NCBI GenBank assembly: GCA_018672315.1
Contig: CP076053.1
Coordinates: forward strand, 620,001 to 684,000
Direction of reading: 5' to 3'
DNA from: Nocardioidaceae bacterium
Lineage (GTDB): Bacteria > Actinomycetota > Actinomycetes > Propionibacteriales > Nocardioidaceae
DNA length: 64,000 nt
In this document: in pieces, positions 24,876 to 36,047 of the stretch
How the letters are laid out: the number at the start of each line of letters is the position of its first letter
Position numbering within the stretch: position 1 is the stretch's first letter
Notes under the pieces: model-generated
Told to the model about the DNA's origin: nothing
The model's input: only the letters and a program-made list of their open reading frames with translations
Databases searched by the model: none
Made by a program: the position numbers and the translations under genes

Positions 24876-25208
24876 TCATCCCCGCTGCTCGAAGCTCTCG
24901 AGGTTCTCGAGACCCTCGGGGGTCGCCTGGGTCGCCTCCACCCCGGTGACCTCGGCCTGCGGTGAGCCCTCCCGACACCAGCGCACCATCTGCTCCACCG
25001 CGTCCGGAGCGCCCTCGAAGTGGGCGCTGACCGTGCCGTCGGGCTCGTTGCGCACCCATCCGCGTACGCCCGCCCGCTGCGCCTCCTCGACGCAGGTCGC
25101 GCGGAAGAAGACCCCCTGCACCGTGCCGTGGACGCGCACCTCGCGCGCGACCAGACCCCGCGCGGGCATCTCTCCGCCGCCGTCGCTCCCCTGGTTCGTG
25201 GTCGTCAT
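24876..25208 (-). CDS. acyP: Acylphosphatase
   Basis: A 110-residue protein with the standard loop GTVQGVFFRATC (Arg catalytic) and GWVRNEPDGTV (Asn catalytic), preceded by about 20 variable residues. It hydrolyses acyl phosphates such as acetyl phosphate or 1,3-bisphosphoglycerate. The stop lies just upstream of the ATG of the altered paralogue at 24847, and the pair follows glnE on the same strand. Confidence 0.92.
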   Translation of the reverse strand: MTTTNQGSDGGGEMPARGLVAREVRVHGTVQGVFFRATCVEEAQRAGVRGWVRNEPDGTVSAHFEGAPDAVEQMVRWCREGSPQAEVTGVEATQATPEGLENLESFEQRG

Positions 25209-25245
25209 GCAGGGGCACTACCCGCCGCGGCGTACGGCACCCGGG

Positions 25246-28200
25246 TCAAGGCCGGAAGATCTCCTCGACGGCTCCACGGGCCTGACGCAGCGCCCGCCGC
25301 AGGTCGTTGAGCATGTCCTCGGACTCGCCCGGCTCGTAGCCGAGCACCTCGCTGACGGCGCTGAGGTCGCGCACCTCGCGCGGCACCTGGTCGTCGGGGG
25401 TCCCGCGTACGAGCACCACGGCGTTGCGGGCCCTGCTGCACCACAGCCAGGACTCCTCCAGGCAGCGGGCCTGCTCCGGGGTCACCAGCTCCGCCTCGCG
25501 GGCGGCACGGAGCGCCGGCAGCGTGCGGGTGGTCCGCAGGCCCGGCACGTCGTGGGCGTGCTGCATCTGCAGCAGCTGCACGGTCCACTCGATGTCGGTG
25601 AGCGCGCCGCGGCCGAGCTTCAGGTGCATCTTCGGGTCGGCGCCGCGGGGCATCCGCTCGTTGTCGACGCGTGCCTTGATGCGTCGCACCTCGGTGGCCT
25701 CGGCCGGGGAGAGCCCGGCCGCGGGCCACCGGAGCGGGTCCACCAGCTCGGTGAACCGGCGACACAGGTCCGCGTCGCCGACGGCGGCCTCGGCGCGCAG
25801 GAGCGCCTGCGCCTCCCAGACCGCTGACCACCTGCCGTAGTAGGCGGCGTAGGAATCGAGCGTACGCACCAGCGGGCCCTGGTTGCCCTCCGGACGCAAC
25901 GCGGCGTCCAGCTCCAGGGACGGGTCGGGGCCGGCCTGTGCGAGCATGCGGCGCATCTCGTTCGCGACCGCGGTCGCCGCGCGCGACGCCTTCGTCGGGT
26001 CCGCACCCGGCAGGGGGTCGTGGACGAACATCACGTCGGCGTCGGAGCCGTACGCGATCTCGTGGCCGCCGAGACGCCCCATCGAGACCAGCGCCATGCG
26101 AGTCGGCAGCTCCTCGCCGCGCTCGGCCTCGACCGCCCGCGTGGCGGCGGCGAGCGTCGCCTCCAGCGTCGCGTGCGTCAGGTCGGTCAGGCCTTCGGCC
26201 ACCTCCACCACGTCCACGAGGCCGCACAGGTCGGCGCACGCGACGCGCACCAGGTCGCGCCGACGGATCGCGCGGACGGCGCTGCTCGCGGCTGCGGCGT
26301 CGCCCGCCCGACCGACCGTCGCGAGCATCTCGATCTGCAGCGTCTCCCGGCCGAGCAGCTCGAGGCCCTGCCCGGACAGCAGCCGTACGCCCTCGGGTTC
26401 GCGGCGCAGCAGCGAGCCCGCGTACCGGGAGGACCCCAGCACGAGCGCCAGCCGCTGGGCGACCTCGCCCTCGTCGCGCAGCATCCGCAGGTACCACGGC
26501 GAGCCGCCGAGCTCCTCGGACAGCCAGCGGAACCCGAGCAGGCCCGCGTCGGCGTCGGGGGTGTCGGCGAACCACGCGAGCATCGCGGGCAGGAGCGCCC
26601 GGCGCATCCTCGCGCTGCGCGAGAAGCCGGTGGTCATCGCATCGAGGTGCCTCATCGCCGCCGCCGGGTCGGCGAACCCCAGCGCCGCGAGCCGGTCGGT
26701 CGCCACGTTCGAGCTCAGCAGCGCCGCGTCGTGGCCGGCGGTGGCGAGCGAGTCCAGGAGCGGGCGGTAGAAGAGCTTCTCGTGCAGTCGCCGCACCACC
26801 ACCCGCTGCTCGCGCAGGGCCTCGGTCAGCTGCTCGACCGGCTCGCGGCGCATCCCCAACGACCGCGCGAGGCGGCGCAGCTCGTCGGTGTCGGTGGGGA
26901 TGAGCGCGGTGCGGCGCAGCTTCACCAGCTGCAGCCGGTGCTCGACCGACCGGAGGAACGCGTACGCGTCGTGCAGCGCCGCCCCGTCCTCGCGCCCGAC
27001 GTAGCCGCCCTTGGTGAGCGCGTCGAGCGCCGAGAGCGTCGTCGGTTCGCGGATGTCCTCGTCCCCGGCGCCGTGCACCATCTGCAGCAGCTGCACGGCG
27101 AACTCCACGTCCCGCAGTCCACCGGAGCCGAGCTTGAGCTGGCGGTCCCGCTCCTTTGCGGGGATGTGCTCGAGCACGCGACGGCGCATCGCCTGGGTCT
27201 CCCGGACGAAGTTCTCCCGTCGTGAGGCCTTCCAGACCAGGGGGCGGAGCGTGTCGACGTACGCCTGCCCCAGGGCCGCGTCCCCCGCGACCGGCCGCGC
27301 CTTCAGCAGCGCCTGGAACTCCCAGGTGCGTGCCCACTTCTCGTAGTAGCCGACGTAGGAGCCCAGGGTGCGCACCAGCGGGCCGTGCTTGCCCTCGGGC
27401 CGTAGGTTGGCATCGACCGGCCAGATCGTGCCCTCGGCCGTGTGGTCCCCGCAGATGCGGATCAGGTGGCTCGCCAGCTGGGTGGCCGCCCGCATCGCGA
27501 CCTGCTCCGGCTGTCCCTCGACGGGCTCGGCCACGAAGACGACGTCGACGTCGGAGACGTAGTTCAGCTCGTGTCCCCCGCACTTGCCCATCGCGATCAC
27601 CGCGAGCCGGCACGTGTGCGCACCCTCGGCCACCCGGGCCCGGGCGACGGCCAGGGCCGCCTCGAGCGTGCCGGTGGCCAGGTCGGAGATCTCGGCCGCG
27701 ACGTCGTCGAGGGCGACCTGGTGGGCCAGGTCGCGGGCGACCAGGCGCAGCAGCAGCCGGCGGTACTCCACGCGCAGCGCGTCGACCGCCTCCGCGTCCG
27801 GCAGGGTCGCGATCGCGGACTCGTGGTCGGGGTCGGCACCCACGGCGAGCAGCAGGCAGGCGCGCAGGTACCAGCGGGCGGCCCGCGTACGCCCCAGCGT
27901 CGGGTCGGTCAGCTCGCGCCAGTGGGAGGGGTGGCGGAGCAGGTGCTCGCCCAGGGCGTCGGAGGCCCCGAGCACCGCGCTCAGCCGCATCGCCGTGCCC
28001 TCGTCGCCCGCCACGGCGTCGAGGAACTCGGCCCGGCACCTCGCGGCCAGCTCCTCGCGCTCGGCCTCGGTCGAGGTGTCCCCGGGGCCGTCGATCTCCG
28101 CGTACGACGCCGCGACCGCGTCGGCCAGGTCCGCGAGGCGGCGGGCGGCGAGGTCCGGGTCGGCCGCGAGCCCGAGGATCGGCGCGAGCGGTGAGCTGAC

Positions 28201-28302
28201 CTCGACGCCGATGCGCTCCATCGCGGTCAGGGTGGCCTCGGTGTCGGTGAAGCCGAGCCGGGTCAGCGCCATGCGCGGCGAGACCTGTCGCAGCGGGCTC
28301 AC
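25246..28302 (-). CDS. glnE: Bifunctional glutamine synthetase adenylyltransferase/deadenylylase
   Basis: A 1018-residue GlnE with two nucleotidyltransferase domains. N-terminal catalytic signature: GKCGGHELNYVSDVDVVFV; C-terminal: GRLGGHEIAYGSDADVMFV, each followed by a GlnD-like helical domain (LGSGGLRDVEF and LGRGALTDIEW). It adds AMP to, or removes it from, glutamine synthetase according to nitrogen status. GTG 28302 overlaps the upstream stop (GTGA) and gives the normal actinobacterial length. It forms an operon with the amidotransferase and glnA, the target-type enzyme. Confidence 0.97.
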   Translation of the reverse strand: MSPLRQVSPRMALTRLGFTDTEATLTAMERIGVEVSSPLAPILGLAADPDLAARRLADLADAVAASYAEIDGPGDTSTEAEREELAARCRAEFLDAVAGDEGTAMRLSAVLGASDALGEHLLRHPSHWRELTDPTLGRTRAARWYLRACLLLAVGADPDHESAIATLPDAEAVDALRVEYRRLLLRLVARDLAHQVALDDVAAEISDLATGTLEAALAVARARVAEGAHTCRLAVIAMGKCGGHELNYVSDVDVVFVAEPVEGQPEQVAMRAATQLASHLIRICGDHTAEGTIWPVDANLRPEGKHGPLVRTLGSYVGYYEKWARTWEFQALLKARPVAGDAALGQAYVDTLRPLVWKASRRENFVRETQAMRRRVLEHIPAKERDRQLKLGSGGLRDVEFAVQLLQMVHGAGDEDIREPTTLSALDALTKGGYVGREDGAALHDAYAFLRSVEHRLQLVKLRRTALIPTDTDELRRLARSLGMRREPVEQLTEALREQRVVVRRLHEKLFYRPLLDSLATAGHDAALLSSNVATDRLAALGFADPAAAMRHLDAMTTGFSRSARMRRALLPAMLAWFADTPDADAGLLGFRWLSEELGGSPWYLRMLRDEGEVAQRLALVLGSSRYAGSLLRREPEGVRLLSGQGLELLGRETLQIEMLATVGRAGDAAAASSAVRAIRRRDLVRVACADLCGLVDVVEVAEGLTDLTHATLEATLAAATRAVEAERGEELPTRMALVSMGRLGGHEIAYGSDADVMFVHDPLPGADPTKASRAATAVANEMRRMLAQAGPDPSLELDAALRPEGNQGPLVRTLDSYAAYYGRWSAVWEAQALLRAEAAVGDADLCRRFTELVDPLRWPAAGLSPAEATEVRRIKARVDNERMPRGADPKMHLKLGRGALTDIEWTVQLLQMQHAHDVPGLRTTRTLPALRAAREAELVTPEQARCLEESWLWCSRARNAVVLVRGTPDDQVPREVRDLSAVSEVLGYEPGESEDMLNDLRRALRQARGAVEEIFRP

Positions 28303-29090
28303 GGGCGCGGCTCGGGCAGGTCGAGCGCCTCGCTGAGGCGAGCGGCACGCCGGGCGTGCGCCAGGTCGGTCAACGCGGTGGCCAGCGGCCGCCAGGTCTC
28401 CACCAGCGTCTTCTCGGCGGCCAGCACCTCGGCGACGACGACCGGGTCGGGGTCGCCCTCGCGCACCCGTTCCCAGAGGCGTACGAGCCCGGCGTCCGCC
28501 TCGGGATGGCACTGCACACCCCACACCGACGGTGCGAACCGTACGGCCTCGGGGCTGCCGTCCGGGGCCTCTGCCAGCAGGGCGACGCCGTCGGGGAGGC
28601 GGGTCGCGACGTCGCTGTTGTGGTGCACGGCCACGGTCTGCGCGGAGTCGTCGACCGACCGTCGGGCGATCCGGCCCAGCAGGGCGTCGTCGGTGGCCGC
28701 GTCGCTCCACCCGACGGGCACGACGCCGGCCGTGGGGCCGTGCGGGTTGCGGCCGACCTGCCCGCCGTACGCCTGGACGGCCAGCTGGTGGCCCAGGCAC
28801 ACGCCGAGGGTGGGGATCGTCAGGCGCCCCGCCGCGAGGATCAGCGCGCGGGTGCCGGCGAACCACGGGTGCCCCGCGTCGTCCCAGCTGTCCATCGTGC
28901 CGCCGAGCACGACGAGCGCGTCGTACGCCTCGAGGACCTCGGGAGCCCCCTCACCCGGGAGCGGCTCGCCACGGTCGGGGCGTACGACGGCCAGGTCGCA
29001 CCCCTCCGCGCCCAACCAGTCGCCGAGCAGGCGGAGCGGCACGGCGTCCTCGTGCTGGACCACGAGGACCGTCGGTCGCACCTCGTCCAT
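28299..29090 (-). CDS. Class I glutamine amidotransferase (GMP synthase-like)
   Basis: A 263-residue stand-alone class I amidotransferase domain. The catalytic Cys is in LGVCLGHQLAV and the His-Glu pair in WGVQCHPEADAG. Such proteins release ammonia from glutamine, or act as gamma-glutamyl hydrolases. It sits between glnA and glnE and is coupled to glnE by a 4-base overlap, so a role in glutamine turnover is a reasonable inference. Its specific substrate is unknown. Confidence 0.88.
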   Translation of the reverse strand: MDEVRPTVLVVQHEDAVPLRLLGDWLGAEGCDLAVVRPDRGEPLPGEGAPEVLEAYDALVVLGGTMDSWDDAGHPWFAGTRALILAAGRLTIPTLGVCLGHQLAVQAYGGQVGRNPHGPTAGVVPVGWSDAATDDALLGRIARRSVDDSAQTVAVHHNSDVATRLPDGVALLAEAPDGSPEAVRFAPSVWGVQCHPEADAGLVRLWERVREGDPDPVVVAEVLAAEKTLVETWRPLATALTDLAHARRAARLSEALDLPEPRP

Positions 29091-29103
29091 GCGTCGACCC
29101 GCC

Positions 29104-30441
29104 TCAGATCACCGGCAGCATCATGTCGCGCTCGTGGCTGGTCACGAACTGACGGAACTCGTTCCACTCGGTGCGCTTGTTGCGCAGGTAGAAGTCGTAG
29201 ACCCGCTCACCGAGGCAGTCGGCGAGCAGCTCGGACTCCTCCATCACCTCGATGGCCTGGGACAGGTTCGTCGGCAGCGGCTTGATGCCGAGCGCGCGAC
29301 GCTCGCCCTCGCTGAGCGCCCACACGTCGTCCTCGGCCTCCGGCGGCAGCTCGTACTCGCCCTCGATGCCCTTCAGGCCGGCGGCGAGGATCACCGCGAA
29401 AGCGAGGTAGGGATTGCAGGCCGGGTCGATGGTGCGCACCTCGACGCGCGTGGACTGCCCCTTGTTGGGCTTGTACATCGGCACCCGCACCATCGCGGAA
29501 CGGTTGTTGTGACCCCAGCAGATGTACGCCGGGGCCTCGCCACCGCCGATGAGGCGCTTGTAGGAGTTGACCCACTGGTTGGTGATCGCGGTGATCTCGC
29601 TGGCGTGGTGCAGGAGACCGGCGATGAAGTGGCGCCCGGTGTCGGAGAGCGAGTACTGCTGCCCCGGTGCGAAGAACGCGTTGTTGTCGCCCTCGAAGAG
29701 CGAGACGTGCGTGTGCATGCCCGAGCCCGGGTGCGTGGTGAAGGGCTTGGGCATGAAGCTGGCCCAGATGTCCTGGCCCAGCGCCACCTCGCGCACCACG
29801 GTGCGGAAGGTCATGATGTTGTCGGCCATGCTGAGTGCGTCGGCGTAGCGCAGGTCGATCTCCTGCTGGCCCGGGCCGCCCTCGTGGTGGCTGAACTCGA
29901 CGCTGATGCCCATCGACTCCAGCATGGTGATGACCTCGCGGCGGAAGTCCGAGCCGCGCGACTGGGCGGTGTGGTCGAAGAAGCCGCTGCGGTCGACCGG
30001 GCGCGGGTCCTCACCGGGGCTCGGCACGTCCTTGAAGAGGTAGAACTCGATCTCGGGGTGGGTGTAGAAGGTGAACCCCTGCTCGGCCGCCTTGTCCAGG
30101 GTGCGCTTGAGCACGAACCTCGGGTCGGCGTACGACGGGGAGCCGTCGGGCATCCGGATGTCGCAGAACATGCGGGCCGTCGAGGGGCCCTCGCCGCGCC
30201 ACGGCAGGATCTGGAAGGTGCTCGGGTCGGGGTGGGCGAGCATGTCGGACTCGTTGGTGCGCGCGAATCCCTCGATCGCCGACCCGTCGAACCCGATGCC
30301 CTCGGTGAACGCGCCCTCGAGCTCGGCGGGCGCCACCGAGACCGACTTGAGGAAACCGAGCACGTCGGTGAACCACAGCCGGACGAAGCGCACGTCGCGC
30401 TCCTCCAGCGCCCGCAGGACGAAGTCCTCCTGCTTGCCCAT
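29104..30441 (-). CDS. glnA: Glutamine synthetase type I, GlnA2-like
   Basis: A 445-residue glutamine synthetase making glutamine from glutamate, ammonia and ATP. Visible: GFDGSAIEGF, HPEIEFYLF, the HEGGPGQQEIDLRY metal site, KPFTTHPGSGMHTH, and NNRSAMVRVP for the ATP/glutamate site. It lacks the extra segment of the long GSI-beta enzymes; YELPPEAEDD aligns with the adenylylation-site region, but modification cannot be judged. The ATG at 30441 follows AGGAGG by six bases. Its position beside glnE matches glnA2-glnE of mycobacteria (remembered). A leader with a strong hairpin precedes it. Confidence 0.95.
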   Translation of the reverse strand: MGKQEDFVLRALEERDVRFVRLWFTDVLGFLKSVSVAPAELEGAFTEGIGFDGSAIEGFARTNESDMLAHPDPSTFQILPWRGEGPSTARMFCDIRMPDGSPSYADPRFVLKRTLDKAAEQGFTFYTHPEIEFYLFKDVPSPGEDPRPVDRSGFFDHTAQSRGSDFRREVITMLESMGISVEFSHHEGGPGQQEIDLRYADALSMADNIMTFRTVVREVALGQDIWASFMPKPFTTHPGSGMHTHVSLFEGDNNAFFAPGQQYSLSDTGRHFIAGLLHHASEITAITNQWVNSYKRLIGGGEAPAYICWGHNNRSAMVRVPMYKPNKGQSTRVEVRTIDPACNPYLAFAVILAAGLKGIEGEYELPPEAEDDVWALSEGERRALGIKPLPTNLSQAIEVMEESELLADCLGERVYDFYLRNKRTEWNEFRQFVTSHERDMMLPVI

Positions 30442-30489
30442 CTGGTGCCTCCTGACGGTGCCGGCGCCGTCGCCGGACGAGGGGAACAG

Positions 30490-30510
30490 CCGTGCCACCT
30501 GCTGGCACGG
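30490..30510 (-). promoter_or_regulatory. Hairpin at the 5' end of the glnA transcript
   Basis: CCGTGCCA-cctgc-TGGCACGG is an 8-bp perfect stem with a 5-base loop. A TAGCGT -10-like element on the minus strand (30515-30520) places the transcription start right at this hairpin, about 65 bases before the glnA ATG. It may stabilise the mRNA or bind a regulator. No GlnR-type box was recognised. Confidence 0.5.
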
Positions 30511-30576
30511 CCCGACGCTATCGCGAGCAGGTTGCGGGCGCGTGACGGCGGCCGGTCGACGACCTAGCGTGGCGGC

Positions 30577-30990
30577 ATGGGTGAGCGTGGACAGGTCCTG
30601 ACCGAGCACGAGCGCGACCTGCTCTGGGAGCAGATCAGCGACCTCGAGCACCGGGGGTGGCGGGCCCTGTGCGGCGGCTCCGGCGGCCACTTCTACGCCG
30701 ACCTCATGACCGAGGACGGGCTCATGGTGCTCGCCGGCGGCCGGGTGATGGACCGCGAGGAGGTGCGTGGCTCACTCGGCGAGGTCAGCCACTGGGACAC
30801 CTTCGAGATCAGCGAGGAGAAGCTCGTGACGCCCGGGGCCGACGTCGCCGTGCTGGTCTACCTCGGTGTCGGCCACCGGGGCGAGGAGACATTCACGGCT
30901 CGCATGAGCAGCACGTACGTACGCACCTCACCGGCCGGCGCCGGGCCGTGGCGCCTGGCGCTCTACACCCAGACACCCTCGGACGGCTGA
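30577..30990 (+). CDS. NTF2/SnoaL-like fold protein of unknown function
   Basis: A 137-residue single-domain protein with the cone-shaped NTF2/DUF4440-like pattern: N-terminal helix LTEHERDLLWEQISDLEH, then FYADLMTEDGLMVLAGGRVMDREEVR and late strands VLVYLGVGHRG and WRLALYTQTP. Such proteins are often small-molecule isomerases or unknowns. The leaderless ATG is six bases after TAGCGT (30565-30570). It is divergent from glnA. Confidence 0.82.
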   Translation: MGERGQVLTEHERDLLWEQISDLEHRGWRALCGGSGGHFYADLMTEDGLMVLAGGRVMDREEVRGSLGEVSHWDTFEISEEKLVTPGADVAVLVYLGVGHRGEETFTARMSSTYVRTSPAGAGPWRLALYTQTPSDG

Positions 30991-31001
30991 GCAGCGAGCC
31001 T

Positions 31002-33080
<2,079 letters not shown>

Positions 33081-33133
33081 GACACGATCCTCGCACGTCA
33101 GGCGCGTGGTCACGCTCAGGCGAGGATGGCTGC

Positions 33134-33475
33134 GTGAGCCCGATCGATCTGCCGGAGCCGCCGTACACGGTGGTCGTCTTCACCTCGCGGCTGCGCAGCG
33201 ATCTCGACGACGACGCGCGGGCGGCCTACGACCGTATGTCGGCGCGCATGGAGATCCTGGCGTCCGAGCAGCCCGGCTACCTCGGCGTCGAGTCGGCCCG
33301 CGGTGACGACCTCGAGGGCATCACGTGCTCCTACTGGGTCGACGACGCCGCGGCCGTCGCCTGGAAGCAGGTCACCGCGCACCTCCTCGCGCAGGAGCGC
33401 GGCCGCCAGGACTGGTACGCCGACTACCGCGTGCGCGTCGCCACAGTCACTCGCGCCTACGGCAAGCGGGCCTAG
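33134..33475 (+). CDS. Antibiotic biosynthesis monooxygenase (ABM) domain protein
   Basis: A 113-residue dimeric ferredoxin-like alpha-beta protein of the ABM family: the central strand PYTVVVFTSRL, helix YDRMSARMEILASEQPGYLGVESARG and the strand TCSYWVDDAAAVAWKQ are typical. Members oxidise or degrade small molecules, or have unknown roles. GTG 33134 follows GAGGAT (33122-33127) by six bases, suggesting a leaderless transcript. It ends 9 bases before panB. Confidence 0.85.
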   Translation: MSPIDLPEPPYTVVVFTSRLRSDLDDDARAAYDRMSARMEILASEQPGYLGVESARGDDLEGITCSYWVDDAAAVAWKQVTAHLLAQERGRQDWYADYRVRVATVTRAYGKRA

Positions 33476-33484
33476 TCTGAGGAC

Positions 33485-34372
33485 ATGAGCAGCGAGCAGC
33501 CTGCCCCCTACGGCGGCAACGCGGTGCCCGACCCGGGGGTGCCCGCGGGCGCGACGGCTACCCCGAGACGACGCCGTGTCCGCACCGCCCACCTGCGCGA
33601 GATGAAGCAGCGCGGCGAGCGGTTCGCGATGTTGACGAGCTACGACATGCTCACTGCCGAGATCTTCGACGAGGCCGGCGTCGAGGTGCTGCTGGTCGGA
33701 GACTCCGCGTCCAACAACGTGCTCGGCAACGAGACGTCCCTCCCCGTCACCGTCGAGGAGCTGATCCCGCTGACACGGGCGGTCGCACGCGCCAGCACGT
33801 ACGCGCTCGTCGTCGCCGACCTGCCTTTCGGCAGCTACCAGGGCTCACCGGAGCAGGCGTACGACACCGCCGTCCGCTTCATGAAGGAGGGCGGCGCCCA
33901 CTGCGTGAAGCTCGAGGGCGGCGCGGAGATGGCTCCGCAGATCCGGAAGCTGGTCGACGGCGGCGTCCCGGTGATGGCCCACATCGGTTTCACGCCGCAG
34001 AGCGAGCACAGCCTGGGCGGCTACCGCATCCAGGGCCGCGGGGCGGGCGCCGAGAAGCTGATGGCGGACGCGAAGGCGGTCGAGGGCGCCGGCGCGTTCG
34101 CGGTCGTGATGGAAATGGTGCCCGGCGACGTGGCCGCGGAGGTGACGGCTGCGCTCTCGATCCCGACGATCGGCATCGGCGCCGGTGCGGGGTGCGACGG
34201 CCAGGTGCTGGTCTGGCAGGACGCCTTCGGGCTGCGTGCGGGTCGCATGCCCCGCTTCGTGAAGCAGTACGCCGACGTGCGCTCGGTGCTGCGCGACGCG
34301 GCGGTCGCGTACGCGGACGACGTCCGCTCCGGCACCTTCCCCGGACCCGACCACACGTTCTCCAGCCAGTGA
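33485..34372 (+). CDS. panB: 3-methyl-2-oxobutanoate hydroxymethyltransferase
   Basis: A 295-residue PanB, first enzyme of pantothenate synthesis, transferring a one-carbon unit from methylene-tetrahydrofolate to ketoisovalerate. Conserved segments: [33 protein letters not shown] (Mg site Asp), [17 protein letters not shown] and [10 protein letters not shown], ending with [19 protein letters not shown]. There is an extra about 33-residue Pro/Ala-rich N-terminus. The ATG is six bases after TAGTCT (33473-33478), a leaderless arrangement. Confidence 0.95.
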   Translation: MSSEQPAPYGGNAVPDPGVPAGATATPRRRRVRTAHLREMKQRGERFAMLTSYDMLTAEIFDEAGVEVLLVGDSASNNVLGNETSLPVTVEELIPLTRAVARASTYALVVADLPFGSYQGSPEQAYDTAVRFMKEGGAHCVKLEGGAEMAPQIRKLVDGGVPVMAHIGFTPQSEHSLGGYRIQGRGAGAEKLMADAKAVEGAGAFAVVMEMVPGDVAAEVTAALSIPTIGIGAGAGCDGQVLVWQDAFGLRAGRMPRFVKQYADVRSVLRDAAVAYADDVRSGTFPGPDHTFSSQ

Positions 34373-34382
34373 GCCGCTCTCG

Positions 34383-34817
34383 ATGAGCGACCTCGACCCG
34401 TCCCGGCGGCCCGAGGACGACGAACCGGGCAGCGTCCCGCGACGCGACCGTCTGACGCCGGAGAACGTACGCCGCCTGCGCGGTTCGTTCCTCGGCATGG
34501 CGCTGCTGACCGCCGTCGGCTTCGTGATCCTCGCGTCGCTGACGTTCGTGCCGTGGTGGGCCGTCGTCCCGCTGGTGCTGGTGTGGCTGGTGCTGATGCG
34601 CGCCGGCGGGGCGGTCTGGTTCACGACCCACCCGCGGCGAGTGCTCCTGGCTCCGGCGTGGTTGCTGCTGGCGTGGTTCGCGGTGGTCTTCGTGCTCGCG
34701 TTCACCGGGCAGCTGCGCGAGCAGCCCACCGTGGACCCGTTCCCGGACCCGCCGACGCCACCACCGTCGCTGACTCCCTCGCCCAGCCCGTCCTCGAGCC
34801 CGTCGCCGGCGGGCTGA
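34383..34817 (+). CDS. Small membrane protein of unknown function
   Basis: A 144-residue protein: charged N-terminus to about residue 35, helices at about 38-60 (GMALLTAVGFVILASL plus VVPLVLVWLVLM) and 85-105 (LLAPAWLLLAWFAVVFVLAF), then a Pro/Ser-rich outer tail (PTPPPSLTPSPSPSSSPSP). It follows panB by 10 bases and is probably co-transcribed. I do not recognise the family. Confidence 0.82.
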   Translation: MSDLDPSRRPEDDEPGSVPRRDRLTPENVRRLRGSFLGMALLTAVGFVILASLTFVPWWAVVPLVLVWLVLMRAGGAVWFTTHPRRVLLAPAWLLLAWFAVVFVLAFTGQLREQPTVDPFPDPPTPPPSLTPSPSPSSSPSPAG

Positions 34818-34819
34818 CC

Positions 34820-35044
34820 TCAGTCGCCCGGGTCGTCACCCGAGGGTGCGACGTCGTCGTTCCAGTCGGGGTCGTCGTCCCAGGCCTCGTTGCGCTTCTC
34901 GGCGATCTCGAGGGCCCGGGCGGCCTCCTCGCGGGTGTCGTACGGACCCAGCCGATGGATGGCCTTGCAGCCCTTGCGGGGCTCGACGGTGCCGTGCTTG
35001 GTGCAGTAGTACCACTTCTTGTCCGACTCGTAGTCGTCGCTCAC
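34820..35044 (-). CDS. Short conserved SPOR-like actinobacterial protein
   Basis: A 74-residue protein starting at GTG 35044 (GAGGA upstream). The sequence [32 protein letters not shown] and [14 protein letters not shown] match short actinobacterial proteins often labelled SPOR-domain-like in my memory. Two Cys and two His could bind zinc. An acidic tail follows. Function is unknown. It is convergent with the membrane protein gene with a 2-base gap. Confidence 0.8.
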   Translation of the reverse strand: MSDDYESDKKWYYCTKHGTVEPRKGCKAIHRLGPYDTREEAARALEIAEKRNEAWDDDPDWNDDVAPSGDDPGD

Positions 35045-35123
35045 GACCGTCTCCTCTCGCGTGCCCGTGACGGGCGTCTCGCCGTCCCCGTCCCCGCGCG
35101 GTGAGGCTCCTACACTCGCAGGC

Positions 35124-35990
35124 ATGGCTTCCAGCACCGCCACCGCGCCCGTCGAGCCGGGGACGATCTCCCCGCGCCGTCCGGTGCCCTCGCACATCGT
35201 CCGCCCCGAGTACGTCGACAAGCCCGCACCCACCGGCGACCCCGGCCCGGAGGTCAAGGACGCCGAGACCATCGAGAGGATGCGCACGGCCGGACGCATC
35301 GCCGCCCAGGCACTCGCCGAGTGCGGCAAGGCCGTGCAGCCGGGCGTGACCCACGACGAGCTCGACCGCATCGGGCACGAGTTCCTGTGCGACCACGGGG
35401 CGTACCCCTCCACGCTGGGCTACCGCGGCTTCCCGAAGTCGCTGTGCACCAGCGCCAACGAGGTGATCTGCCATGGCATCCCCGACTCCCGCGTCGTGCA
35501 GGACGGCGACCTGGTCAACATCGACATCACCGGCTACATCGGCGGGGTGCACGGCGACAACAACGCGACGTTCCTCGCCGGCGACGTGGACGAGGAGTCC
35601 CGGTTGCTCGTCGAGCGCACCCACGAGGCGATGATGCGTGGCATCAAGGCCGCGCGCCCCGGGCGGCAGCTGAACGTGATCGGTCGGGTGATCGAGACGT
35701 ACGCCCGCCGCTTCGGCTACGGCGTCGTCCGTGAGTTCACCGGCCACGGCATCGGTCCGAGCTTCCACTCCGGCCTGGTCGTGCCGCACTACGACGACCC
35801 GCACTACGACACCGTGATCCAGCCCGGCATGACGTTCACGATCGAGCCGATGCTGAACCTCGGCACCCACGAGTGGGACATGTGGTCCGACGACTGGACC
35901 GTCGTGACGAAGGACCGTCGTCGCTCCGCGCAGTTCGAGCACACGATTCTCATCACCGACGACGGTGCGGAGATCCTCACCCTCCCCTGA
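35124..35990 (+). CDS. map: Methionine aminopeptidase, type I
   Basis: A 288-residue enzyme removing the initiator Met from new proteins. The five metal ligands are seen: Asp in [15 protein letters not shown] (two Asp), His in FTGHGIG, Glu in FTIEPML and Glu in AQFEHTILI. An N-terminal extension of about 40 residues contains the proline-rich linker seen in longer actinobacterial MetAPs. The ATG follows TACACT (35111-35116) by seven bases and is probably leaderless. Confidence 0.96.
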   Translation: MASSTATAPVEPGTISPRRPVPSHIVRPEYVDKPAPTGDPGPEVKDAETIERMRTAGRIAAQALAECGKAVQPGVTHDELDRIGHEFLCDHGAYPSTLGYRGFPKSLCTSANEVICHGIPDSRVVQDGDLVNIDITGYIGGVHGDNNATFLAGDVDEESRLLVERTHEAMMRGIKAARPGRQLNVIGRVIETYARRFGYGVVREFTGHGIGPSFHSGLVVPHYDDPHYDTVIQPGMTFTIEPMLNLGTHEWDMWSDDWTVVTKDRRRSAQFEHTILITDDGAEILTLP

Positions 35991-36047
35991 CTCCTCCCCT
36001 GTGGATGACGGAGGCAGCGCCGTCCCGGCATCGCCCAGAGTGTCCGC

